64,000 nt of DNA from Croceimicrobium sp963974215 (GTDB taxonomy: Bacteria; Bacteroidota; Bacteroidia; Flavobacteriales; Schleiferiaceae): contig CAXBBL010000006.1 in assembly GCA_963974215.1 (NCBI GenBank), positions 186,001 to 250,000 of the forward strand, given 5' to 3'. Each line of letters opens with the position of its first letter. Positions within the stretch are counted from its first letter, which is position 1. The position numbers and the translations under genes were made by a program. The notes beneath the pieces are model-generated. The model made no database searches, was not told the DNA's origin, and worked only from the letters and a program-made list of their open reading frames with translations. Below, piece after piece: positions 9,041 to 16,073 of the stretch.

Positions 9041-10061
9041 TTGCGAGCGCTTTAAGTTCTTCTGCATATTCGGGTAAAAGCGCTTTAATCTTGGAAATAG
9101 TATCCGCTAAACTTAAAGTAGAGCTGCCACCCGCGGCATTGCGATGACCACCGCCGTCAAAATGTTTGCGTGCCAAAGCATTTACATCGAAGGTGGTTTT
9201 ACTTCGGAAACTCATTTTAAGAATATCTCCACGTGGACAAACGAAAGCGCTTAATTCAATCCCAATAAGGGATAAGCCATAATTTACAAAACCTTCGCTG
9301 TCGCCTTTCTTATAGCCACATTCTTCTAAATCTTCTGCGCTTAATGAAATTATAGCGGCATGAAATTCAGGAAGCACTTCCATATTATTTAAGGCTCGGC
9401 CTAATAATTTAAAACGACTGGGAGTATTGCTATCGTAAACACGACTAGCTACTTTTTGACTCTCTACTCCTAGAGCCAATAAATCGGCGGCTACATGGTG
9501 AGTAGAAGGCGAAGTAGAACTGAAACGGAAGTTACCGGTATCAGTGGCAATGCCAGTATATAATGCTTCTCCCAAACTTTTATCTAAGTATTTGGTCCAT
9601 CCCAAAGACTCTAAAAAGTGAAATACCATTTGGCAGGTGCTAGACATGCTCGTATCCGAAATTAGCACCTCAGCAAAATCATCAGGTTGCTGATGGTGAT
9701 CGATGACGATTTTCTTAGCCTTTGTTTTACTAAGTGCGCTTTCCATAGCACCGCTGCGTTTTAGGCTATTGTAATCGAGGTGGATAATTATGTCAGCCGC
9801 CGCTATTTGCGCATCTGCAGCCGCGGGATTTTGATTGTAAAACTGAACGCTATCTGCCAAAGTCATCCACTTTAGATTTTCAGAATAATCGTTAGGCATT
9901 AACATGGTAGCCTGATAACCTAACTTTAATAGCACTCCACAAAGGGCTGTTGCTGAACCAACTGCATCCCCATCAGGATTTTGATGATTGGTAATTAGTA
10001 CCGATGACTTTGGGTTAAGCCAACTTAAAAACTGAGAAGTCTGGTGTTCGTGTAACTGCAT
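9033..10061 (-). CDS. DHH/DHHA1 phosphoesterase, NrnA-like (oligoribonuclease/pAp phosphatase)
   Basis: A 342-residue cytoplasmic enzyme. The DHH domain has NHQNPDGDAVGSATAL near residues 25-40 and the signature DHHQQP near 122. The C-terminal DHHA1 domain has the substrate loop GGGHRNAAGG (about 305-315). Relatives degrade short oligoribonucleotides and dephosphorylate 3'-phosphoadenosine 5'-phosphate, which would matter for the PAPS-type sulfotransferase domain encoded at about 16 kb. It is the first gene of the operon with gldI and the two PPIase fusions, a common order in flavobacteria. A -7 motif lies only 4 nt before the ATG. Whether it acts on nanoRNA, pAp or c-di-AMP products is not decidable here. 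Confidence 0.9.
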   Translation of the reverse strand: MQLHEHQTSQFLSWLNPKSSVLITNHQNPDGDAVGSATALCGVLLKLGYQATMLMPNDYSENLKWMTLADSVQFYNQNPAAADAQIAAADIIIHLDYNSLKRSGAMESALSKTKAKKIVIDHHQQPDDFAEVLISDTSMSSTCQMVFHFLESLGWTKYLDKSLGEALYTGIATDTGNFRFSSTSPSTHHVAADLLALGVESQKVASRVYDSNTPSRFKLLGRALNNMEVLPEFHAAIISLSAEDLEECGYKKGDSEGFVNYGLSLIGIELSAFVCPRGDILKMSFRSKTTFDVNALARKHFDGGGHRNAAGGSSTLSLADTISKIKALLPEYAEELKALAND

Positions 10062-10065
10062 GGCA

Positions 10066-10073
10066 CAAAGATA
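10066..10073 (-). promoter_or_regulatory. -7 promoter motif of the DHH-gldI operon
   Basis: TATCTTTG on the minus strand is an exact fit to the Bacteroidota -7 consensus TAnnTTTG. It ends 4 nt before the ATG at 10061, implying transcription starting at or within a few bases of the start codon. No TTG is seen at the usual spacing upstream, so confidence is moderate. Confidence 0.45.
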
Positions 10074-10237
10074 CAGAGCATGAGAGAGTTCTAGGCTATC
10101 AATTTTAAAAACCTGAGCCGTCGAACCTAGTTTAGTAAGAGCTTGCAGTCAAACTGTCCTTGACCATTCTTTCCCTCAATACCGAAAATCTGCGGGGCAT
10201 TGTAAAATTGAATTGCGGTTAATATTATCTTGCAGCC

Positions 10238-11521
10238 ATGTCAAGCAAAAGAATAAAAAACGGCTGGGCCTTTTACGATTGGGCTAACTCCGTTTACTCA
10301 CTGGTAATTAGCACCGCTATTTTCCCAATTTATTTCAATAGCGTGAGTCCAGAAAAACTGGCCCTTTTCGGTATTAATTACGAAAGCGCTGCATTATACA
10401 GTTACAGTCTTTCCGCGGCTTTTATCGTAGTCGCCATTTTAAGCCCCATACTTTCGGGCATTGCCGATTACAGCGGTAATAAAAAGCTCTTCATGCAAAT
10501 ATTCGCCTACATAGGATCGGCTAGTTGCTTAAGTCTTTACTTTTTTGATGAGAGCAATATTTACTTTGGCTTAACCATGAGTGCTTTAGCTAGCATTGGT
10601 TTTTGGGGAAGTTTAGTTTTCTACAATGCCTTTTTGCCCGAAATCGCCAAGCCTGAAGAACAAGATGCCTTAAGCGCCAAAGGCTTTTCTTTAGGTTACA
10701 TCGGTTCTTCCTTGTTGTTAATTTTCAATCTGCTGATGATTACTTTCCCCGAGTCTTTCGGTTTGACTGACGCAGGACAAGCCACAAAAATCAGCTTTTT
10801 AATGGTGGGCTTTTGGTGGGCGGGCTTTGCGCAAGTTACCTTTCGGAGATTGCCAGATAATATCAATAATCGTAAACCTAAAGAAAGCGGCTACTTATGG
10901 CGTGGCTTCCGTGAGCTCAAAAAAGTGGCGCTGCACGTGAATGGCGATTCCAATTTGCGAAAATACCTTTATGCCTTTTTCTTTTTTAGTACGGGCGTGC
11001 AAACGATAATACTTTTAGCTAGCCTTTTCGGTGATAATGAACTAGGAATGGAAAGCGGAAAATTGATTGCCACTATTCTAATTATTCAATTTGTCGGCAT
11101 TGGCGGAGCTCATCTATTTTCCTTTCTCTCCAAGAAGTTTGGCAATCTACAGTCCTTAAAAATCAGTATCTCCGTTTGGGCCGTCATTTGTGTCTTAGCC
11201 TATCTGCTTGACAAAGCCGACCCCTTGGTTGAGTATAAGTTTTACGGCGTTGGAGCTTTAGTAGGTTTGATAATGGGAGGTATTCAAGCCATTGGCCGCA
11301 GCACCTATTCTAAATTACTCCCCGAAACCGATTCGCATGCGAGTTTCTTTAGCTTCTATGATGTAACCGAGAAAATCGCTATCATTTTTGGAACGATAAC
11401 TTATGGCTATCTCATTCAGATTACGGGGGATATGAAGGCCTCAGCTTTAAGCCTCAGTGCCTTTTTCATTCTTGCTTTTGTGCAAATACTGCGGATTAAA
11501 AAGACGAAAAACGTTTATTAA
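10238..11521 (+). CDS. MFS transporter, UMF1/Atg22-like
   Basis: A 427-residue membrane protein with about 11-12 hydrophobic segments. The N-terminus GWAFYDWANSVYSLVI is typical of the UMF1 family (relatives of yeast vacuolar effluxer Atg22). GIADYSGNKKLFMQ is the MFS loop 2-3 motif, and the fourth-quarter motif GGIQAIGRSTYSKLLPE is also recognisable. The role is probably export of amino acids or other small solutes; the substrate is unknown. The start ATG follows a TTATCTTGCAGCC stretch that is only a poor promoter match. Its stop (TAA at 11519-11521) overlaps the stop of the convergent OB-fold gene by 4 nt. Confidence 0.88.
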   Translation: MSSKRIKNGWAFYDWANSVYSLVISTAIFPIYFNSVSPEKLALFGINYESAALYSYSLSAAFIVVAILSPILSGIADYSGNKKLFMQIFAYIGSASCLSLYFFDESNIYFGLTMSALASIGFWGSLVFYNAFLPEIAKPEEQDALSAKGFSLGYIGSSLLLIFNLLMITFPESFGLTDAGQATKISFLMVGFWWAGFAQVTFRRLPDNINNRKPKESGYLWRGFRELKKVALHVNGDSNLRKYLYAFFFFSTGVQTIILLASLFGDNELGMESGKLIATILIIQFVGIGGAHLFSFLSKKFGNLQSLKISISVWAVICVLAYLLDKADPLVEYKFYGVGALVGLIMGGIQAIGRSTYSKLLPETDSHASFFSFYDVTEKIAIIFGTITYGYLIQITGDMKASALSLSAFFILAFVQILRIKKTKNVY

Positions 11522-11913
11522 TTTTGGATGCGAGCATTGTCCATTTTCACTTCTTCGAAAAGAGGATCATAGCTTAAAACCCGTCCCACTAAATTTATTT
11601 GTTGGCCTACTAGCAGGGCATCCATGCTTTGGGTACTATCCAAGCTTAGGTAAATTCCCGGGCTAAGTAAAAGAGCATTTTCTTTTAGTTGACTAATCTC
11701 TCCGCTTACCGCTACTAACTGATCTACATAAAGTGAATCCGAAAGAGAAGGATCTTGCTGATAGGCTTTCACTAATTCCTCTGCATTAAAAGTATAAGCC
11801 GCTTCTTCCGCTGAAAAATCGCGATGCGGTTTATTGAACTGATAATACACAAAAATTCCAGCGGCTAAAATAATGCTGAGCAGCATAGTGGCAATTACTC
11901 TTGACTTTTTCAT
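11518..11913 (-). CDS. OB-fold (tRNA_anti-like) membrane-anchored protein
   Basis: A 131-residue protein with a single N-terminal membrane segment (MKKSRVIATMLLSIILAAGIFVYYQF) and a periplasmic part. The second half (VAVSGEIS, INLVGRVLSYDP, EEVKMDNARI) fits the OB-fold tRNA_anti-like family found widely in Bacteroidota. A preceding helix-rich part (about 38-70) has the SAEEA...FNAEELVKAY pattern common in this group. Function is unknown. It is divergent from the cytochrome-like/YceI/DUF5777 cluster, near which such proteins are often found. A TACATTTA -7-like motif (11918-11925) sits 4 nt before the ATG. Confidence 0.65.
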   Translation of the reverse strand: MKKSRVIATMLLSIILAAGIFVYYQFNKPHRDFSAEEAAYTFNAEELVKAYQQDPSLSDSLYVDQLVAVSGEISQLKENALLLSPGIYLSLDSTQSMDALLVGQQINLVGRVLSYDPLFEEVKMDNARIQN

Positions 11914-12073
11914 GGGCTAAATGTAATTTAAAGAAAGCTCCTTGGCTTACCTATTTCTGCTAATTTAAAATTAAACCATCCATTTTGACCGATCTGTCGT
12001 AAGTAAAAGGTCTAAGCGTTTAAAATAGAATAAACTAATTTAGCTTGGGATAGTTTAATACTAAAAATTAAGA

Positions 12074-12451
12074 ATGAAGAAAGTAATGATTCTTGGCTTA
12101 GCTGGTTTCTTAGCCTATGCTTGCACGAAGGATAATAAAGTAGATCTTTTAGCCGACCAACCCAAGGTAGATAATGACAGCTGCGTGACGGTAGATATGA
12201 GCTATCAAAATGATATAAAGATTATCTTAACTCAAAACTGCGCTACAAGCGGTTGCCACCTAGGGCCTAACGGTCAATCTGGTTTAGATCTAAGTACTTT
12301 TGGCGACACTAAAAGAATTGCCGCAGATGGGGAAATGATGGGTCGTATTAAAAACACTAATGGTCCTTTAATGCCACCAGGAGGTAAACTATCGGACTGC
12401 GATATCAATAAAATTAAAGCCTGGATTGCCGATGGCGCTCAAAACAATTAA
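12074..12451 (+). CDS. c-type cytochrome-like lipoprotein with CX4CH haem motif
   Basis: A 125-residue lipoprotein with lipobox LAYAC at residues 13-17. The haem-binding motif is CATSGCH (about 56-62), a CX4CH spacing rather than the usual CX2CH. It is followed by the loop LGPNGQSGLDLS and a likely distal Met ligand in LMPPGG (about 100). CX4CH mono-haem domains are known in Bacteroidota and Planctomycetes secreted proteins, so this is unusual but precedented. It probably carries electrons at the outer face of the inner membrane or in the outer membrane. The stop overlaps the YceI start (TAATG). A haem lyase able to process this spacing is not in the window. Confidence 0.75.
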   Translation: MKKVMILGLAGFLAYACTKDNKVDLLADQPKVDNDSCVTVDMSYQNDIKIILTQNCATSGCHLGPNGQSGLDLSTFGDTKRIAADGEMMGRIKNTNGPLMPPGGKLSDCDINKIKAWIADGAQNN

Positions 12452-12996
12452 TGATTATGAAAAAAACACTCTTTATCAGTCTCGGACTCGTTTTCAGCTT
12501 AGCAGCAACCGCGCAAAAACTAAGCACTCGCAGTGCCGAAGTGAGCTTTTTCTCGGCCACCCCAGTAGAGAATATTGATGCTACTAACCAACAAGTTTCC
12601 AGCATCTTAAATTTAGATAATGGACAATTTGCCTTCCTCGTACCTATTAAAGCCTTTCAATTTGAAAAAGCCTTGATGCAGGAGCATTTCAATGAAAACT
12701 ATATGGAAAGTGGTCAATTTCCTACGGCCAAATTTACCGGCGAAATTGTAGACTATAAAAAGATTAGCCTCGACAAAGATGGAAAATACACATTGGTGCT
12801 AGCAGGCACCATGACCATGCACGGCGTTAGCCAAGAAATTAAACAAGAAGTTATGATTACCGTTAAAGGCGGCAAGCTCAGCTTAAAATCTGATTTCAAT
12901 ATTTTGGCCTCGGATTATAAGGTAGAAATCCCTGCTGCGAAAGCCGATAATATCAGTAACTCCTTAGCGGTTAAAGTAAGTGCCACTTATGACTAA
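12451..12996 (+). CDS. YceI-like domain protein
   Basis: A 181-residue exported protein with signal peptide (MKKTLFISLGLVFSLAATAQ from the second Met at 12457; the overlapping ATG at 12451 is equally possible). The YceI lipocalin-like barrel covers about 25-180, with the family's SFFSATPVENIDA and the downstream TGEIVDYKKISL and GTMTMHGVSQEIKQEV segments, the latter close to the usual LTIHGVTKPV motif. YceI proteins bind polyprenyl or amphiphilic ligands. It is coupled to both neighbours (TAATG upstream, ATGACTAA downstream), so the three products are made together. Confidence 0.9.
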   Translation: MIMKKTLFISLGLVFSLAATAQKLSTRSAEVSFFSATPVENIDATNQQVSSILNLDNGQFAFLVPIKAFQFEKALMQEHFNENYMESGQFPTAKFTGEIVDYKKISLDKDGKYTLVLAGTMTMHGVSQEIKQEVMITVKGGKLSLKSDFNILASDYKVEIPAAKADNISNSLAVKVSATYD

Positions 12997-13903
12997 ATTA
13001 TATTTCTTCCTCATCTTGGCTTTAAGCCTAAATTTAAGTGCTCAAGATGATTTACTAGCTGAATTAGAAGCCACTAGCCTACCCGCCACCGAATACACTT
13101 TTGCTACTTGGAAAGGGACCAAAGTGGTAAACCTCCAAACCAATGAAATGCCTGGTGAAGGCGTTTTACAATACACGATTTTACACCGTTTTGGCGCTTT
13201 TAACCAAGATTTCGTTTATAATTTCTTTGGTTTAGATAATGCCCAAGTGCGCCTTACTCTTGATTACAGTCCGAAAGAATGGCTCAATGTTGGTTTGGGC
13301 CACACTGGCTTTTTAAAGACCTACGATGCTTTTGCTAAATATCGCCTCACCCGTCAGTCGAAAGGTGAGAAAAATATGCCTTTCAGTATTACTGGATTTT
13401 CGTCGGTCTATTATGCCAACCAAAGGTTTAATGACGGCATAGACCGAAATGCTACAACACGCTTTAGCTTTGTAAATGAGTTGATTATAGCGCGCAAGTT
13501 TACACCTAATATCTCGGCACAAATTGTCCCTACTCTGGTACATTTCAATCTGGTGGAAACCCCAAATGATAATAATACCATTTTTGCTTTAGGATTGGCC
13601 GCACGTTATAAGATCACTAAAATGCATGCAATTACAGTAGAATATGTGCCGCAGTTTAACGGGAATTCCTATCCTGTACCAGGTGAAAATGGCGCTGCGC
13701 CCAGTTTGGAGAAATTCAGCAATGCCCTTTCCATCGGAATGGATATTGAGACCGGCGGTCATATTTTCCAACTTTTCGTAACCAATGCCCAGGGTGTCGC
13801 TGAGCCTTATGTCTTTGCTCAAAACACGGGTTCTTGGTTAGAAGGCGATTTACATTTTGGTTTTAATATTTCCCGTGTCTTCACGATTAAGAAGAAGAAA
13901 TAA
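12989..13903 (+). CDS. DUF5777-like outer-membrane beta-barrel protein
   Basis: A 304-residue protein. The ATG at 12989 gives a signal peptide (MTKLYFFLILALSLNLSAQ). The in-frame GTG at 12980 adds three residues and is less likely, because the 8-nt ATGACTAA junction with yceI is a standard coupling. Alternating strand-like segments continue to a terminal strand, FGFNISRVFTIKKKK. The sequence resembles the Bacteroidota DUF5777 barrel family, which commonly accompanies YceI and small cytochrome proteins. Function is unknown; context suggests an envelope redox or ligand-handling set. A strong terminator follows. Confidence 0.75.
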   Translation: MTKLYFFLILALSLNLSAQDDLLAELEATSLPATEYTFATWKGTKVVNLQTNEMPGEGVLQYTILHRFGAFNQDFVYNFFGLDNAQVRLTLDYSPKEWLNVGLGHTGFLKTYDAFAKYRLTRQSKGEKNMPFSITGFSSVYYANQRFNDGIDRNATTRFSFVNELIIARKFTPNISAQIVPTLVHFNLVETPNDNNTIFALGLAARYKITKMHAITVEYVPQFNGNSYPVPGENGAAPSLEKFSNALSIGMDIETGGHIFQLFVTNAQGVAEPYVFAQNTGSWLEGDLHFGFNISRVFTIKKKK

Positions 13904-13923
13904 TAATTGAATTAAAATCTTTG

Positions 13924-13964
13924 ATTGAGAGGCAAATACTAATTTTGCCTCTCAATTTTTTTTT
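13924..13964 (+). terminator. Strong Rho-independent terminator after the YceI/DUF5777 cluster
   Basis: A perfect 13-bp stem (13924-13936 with 13944-13956), a 7-nt loop and a run of nine T (13956-13964). It ends 8 nt before the lhgO ATG. Confidence 0.95.
13940..13947 (+). promoter_or_regulatory. Candidate lhgO -7 motif inside the terminator
   Basis: TAATTTTG matches TAnnTTTG exactly and spans the loop and right arm of the terminator. A TTG at 13921-13923 lies 16 nt upstream, slightly shorter than the usual spacing. The predicted start near 13954 would give a leader of about 19 nt. Confidence 0.45.
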
Positions 13965-13972
13965 GGAATAGC

Positions 13973-15184
13973 ATGATCGAAAAGAGTTTTGATTTGGTGG
14001 TAATTGGCGGTGGTATCGTTGGCCTAGCGACAGCCTATAAATACCAAAAGCTTTTTCCCGAGCGCCGCGTGGCCATTTTAGAAAAAGAAGGCAAACTTGG
14101 TGCGCATCAAACGGGCCGAAACTCTGGTGTTATTCACTCGGGAATTTATTATAAACCGGGTAGTTTCAAAGCGCGTAATTGTGTCAATGGCCGCAAGCAG
14201 CTGGTGGCTTTCGCCCAAGAGTATAATATTGATCATGACATCTGCGGAAAGATAATTGTAGCCACCCAAGAATCCGAATTGCCGATTTTAGAAGCCATCT
14301 ACCAAAAGGGCCTCGCCAATGAAATTGAAGGCATGGAGATTATCGGTGCCGAAGAAATAACCGCGATTGAACCCAAGGTGGTAGGCATCAAGGCGATTAA
14401 AGTGCCTGTAACCGGTATTATCGATTATGTTGGCTTTTGCCAAAAGCTGGTTGATCTTATACAGGAAATAAATCCCCACAGCGAACTGATGCTGAATACG
14501 GCTTTTATTAATAGCTTCGAGCATAAGGATCTATCCGGCATTCAAAGCTCTAAAGGGACCATTTACTGCCGCAAAAAGATATTCTGTGCCGGTCTACAAA
14601 GTGATCGCTTAGCCAAGCAAGATGGGGCCAATCCTGGGGTGCGTATCGTCGGTTTTAGAGGCGATTATTACGAACTTACTCCGCAAGCCAAGCATAAAGT
14701 AAAACACTTAGTCTATCCCGTTCCCGATCCTGACTTCCCTTTTTTGGGTGTGCACTTTACCCGCATGACCGATGGCAGTGTAGAATGTGGGCCCAATGCG
14801 GTTTTCTCCTTTAAAAGAGAAGGCTATTCCCCTACTTCATTTTCATGGAAGGACACTTACGATGCCCTATCCTACCCTGGAACTTGGAAATTATTCATGC
14901 GTCACACTTCCCAAGGAATGGGCGAAATGCAAAGGGCTTTTTCCAAGAAACTCTTCTTAAAAGCTCTGCAGAAAATGGTTCCGAGCTTATCGATGGAAGA
15001 TATCCGTCCCGTTAGAGCGGGGGTGCGAGCCCAAGCCATTGAGCGCAATGGAAATCTAGTCGATGACTTTAAAATTGTGCATCACAAAAATTCGGTGCAT
15101 GTTTTAAATGCCCCTTCCCCTGCCGCCACTGCTTGCCTCGCTATTGCAGATGAGATTTTAAGTTTGGCAGGGTTTATTGATTAA
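13973..15184 (+). CDS. lhgO: L-2-hydroxyglutarate oxidase (FAD-dependent)
   Basis: A 403-residue flavoenzyme that oxidises L-2-hydroxyglutarate to 2-oxoglutarate, clearing a side product of central metabolism. The Rossmann FAD motif is GGGIVGLATAY at about residues 11-21. HQTGRNSGVIHSGIYY (about 44-60) is a hallmark of the LhgO/L2HGDH family. The C-terminal VRAGVRAQAIERNG (about 343-356) and NAPSPAATACLAIADEI segments complete the DAO-type fold. It is likely membrane-associated through quinone coupling, but no membrane helix is evident. The start is 9 nt after the T-run of the preceding terminator. Its stop overlaps that of the convergent next gene by 3 nt. Confidence 0.95.
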   Translation: MIEKSFDLVVIGGGIVGLATAYKYQKLFPERRVAILEKEGKLGAHQTGRNSGVIHSGIYYKPGSFKARNCVNGRKQLVAFAQEYNIDHDICGKIIVATQESELPILEAIYQKGLANEIEGMEIIGAEEITAIEPKVVGIKAIKVPVTGIIDYVGFCQKLVDLIQEINPHSELMLNTAFINSFEHKDLSGIQSSKGTIYCRKKIFCAGLQSDRLAKQDGANPGVRIVGFRGDYYELTPQAKHKVKHLVYPVPDPDFPFLGVHFTRMTDGSVECGPNAVFSFKREGYSPTSFSWKDTYDALSYPGTWKLFMRHTSQGMGEMQRAFSKKLFLKALQKMVPSLSMEDIRPVRAGVRAQAIERNGNLVDDFKIVHHKNSVHVLNAPSPAATACLAIADEILSLAGFID

Positions 15185-16035
15185 TAAATCAATACCTTAA
15201 TCTGCTTTTCTTCGCTACCGTCTTCTAAATGGGCGATTAAAATTCCCTTCGGTAGAAAATCGAGTTTAAGCCTTTGCTCGCCTTTTTCAATCTGGCGACT
15301 GTCAATCAGGGCCCCTTGCAAATTGTAGAAACTGAGTTTTCCTTGCTTTTCAGCCGAACTGATTTGTAAATAATCTGCTAATTGCTGAAGCTTTAAATTC
15401 GAAGGTAGTTCTATTTCTTGCTCACCAATCCAGGGAGCACCTTCACCCGCTTTAATGCCTTCGCCATAAGCTTCATTCCAAGCCAAATCTTTAATAGTCA
15501 TCGACTTATTGTCGGCGGCCACATCTATGCGAATCCAAGCATAAAAGGTACGAATGGTATCATCGCGATCGGCGCGGAAACGCAAACCAATCAGGCCATT
15601 TACCGCTCCTTTAAATTTGTCGTTGGGATAGGAAACGCCATCTACCGTTAAGGCTAACTGTCCTAAAGTACTAGGACCACCGGCACCTTTAAATACTTGA
15701 CTTGGACCAATATCGTCGCCCGGACTAAGATTAAAAGGATAGGCGTAATTAGCATAATCCAATCCTAAAACCGAATTACCTGCATTACTTACCGCTTGAA
15801 TAAAGCTGCCGTTACTATTAAAGGCTCCCGAATCAACATATTGGATGAAACGATAATCCACCACGCCTAAAGTATCCTCATCAATGTTTAAATCGAAAAA
15901 GGCATTGTTAGTATTTAAGGTGGTGTCAGGAAGATCCACATATTTGATTTGGGCCTGAACACTATTTAGGGCTAGTACGCCACCAGCTACCGAAAGGTAA
16001 CGTAGGGCTTCTGAGTGACTCGTTTCTTTTTTCAT
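15181..16035 (-). CDS. Secreted protein with T9SS-like C-terminal domain
   Basis: A 284-residue secreted protein of unknown function. The signal peptide is of the type with a polar N-region (MKKETSHSEALRYLSVAGGVLALNSVQAQ) seen on Bacteroidota proteins that continue with an aspartate-rich 'DLN.DxDT..DYRF' segment, as here. About 40-210 looks like a beta-sandwich containing the FYAWIRIDVA segment. The last 75 residues (LPSNLKLQQL..., FYNLQGALIDSRQI, PKGILIAHL, KQIKVLIY) resemble a shortened T9SS type A sorting domain. The gene is 38 nt downstream of the phosphatase-sulfotransferase gene, with a GCGAC/GTCGC hairpin (16046-16059) between, so it could belong to that transcript. Confidence 0.6.
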   Translation of the reverse strand: MKKETSHSEALRYLSVAGGVLALNSVQAQIKYVDLPDTTLNTNNAFFDLNIDEDTLGVVDYRFIQYVDSGAFNSNGSFIQAVSNAGNSVLGLDYANYAYPFNLSPGDDIGPSQVFKGAGGPSTLGQLALTVDGVSYPNDKFKGAVNGLIGLRFRADRDDTIRTFYAWIRIDVAADNKSMTIKDLAWNEAYGEGIKAGEGAPWIGEQEIELPSNLKLQQLADYLQISSAEKQGKLSFYNLQGALIDSRQIEKGEQRLKLDFLPKGILIAHLEDGSEEKQIKVLIY

Positions 16036-16073
16036 AATACTTAAAGCGACAAAAGTCGCAAATCTTTTCGGGC

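Noticed and set aside
13156..13200. In-frame GTG at 12980 and other alternative starts for the DUF5777 gene
   Set aside because: The ATG at 12989 makes the common ATGACTAA coupling and a complete signal peptide.
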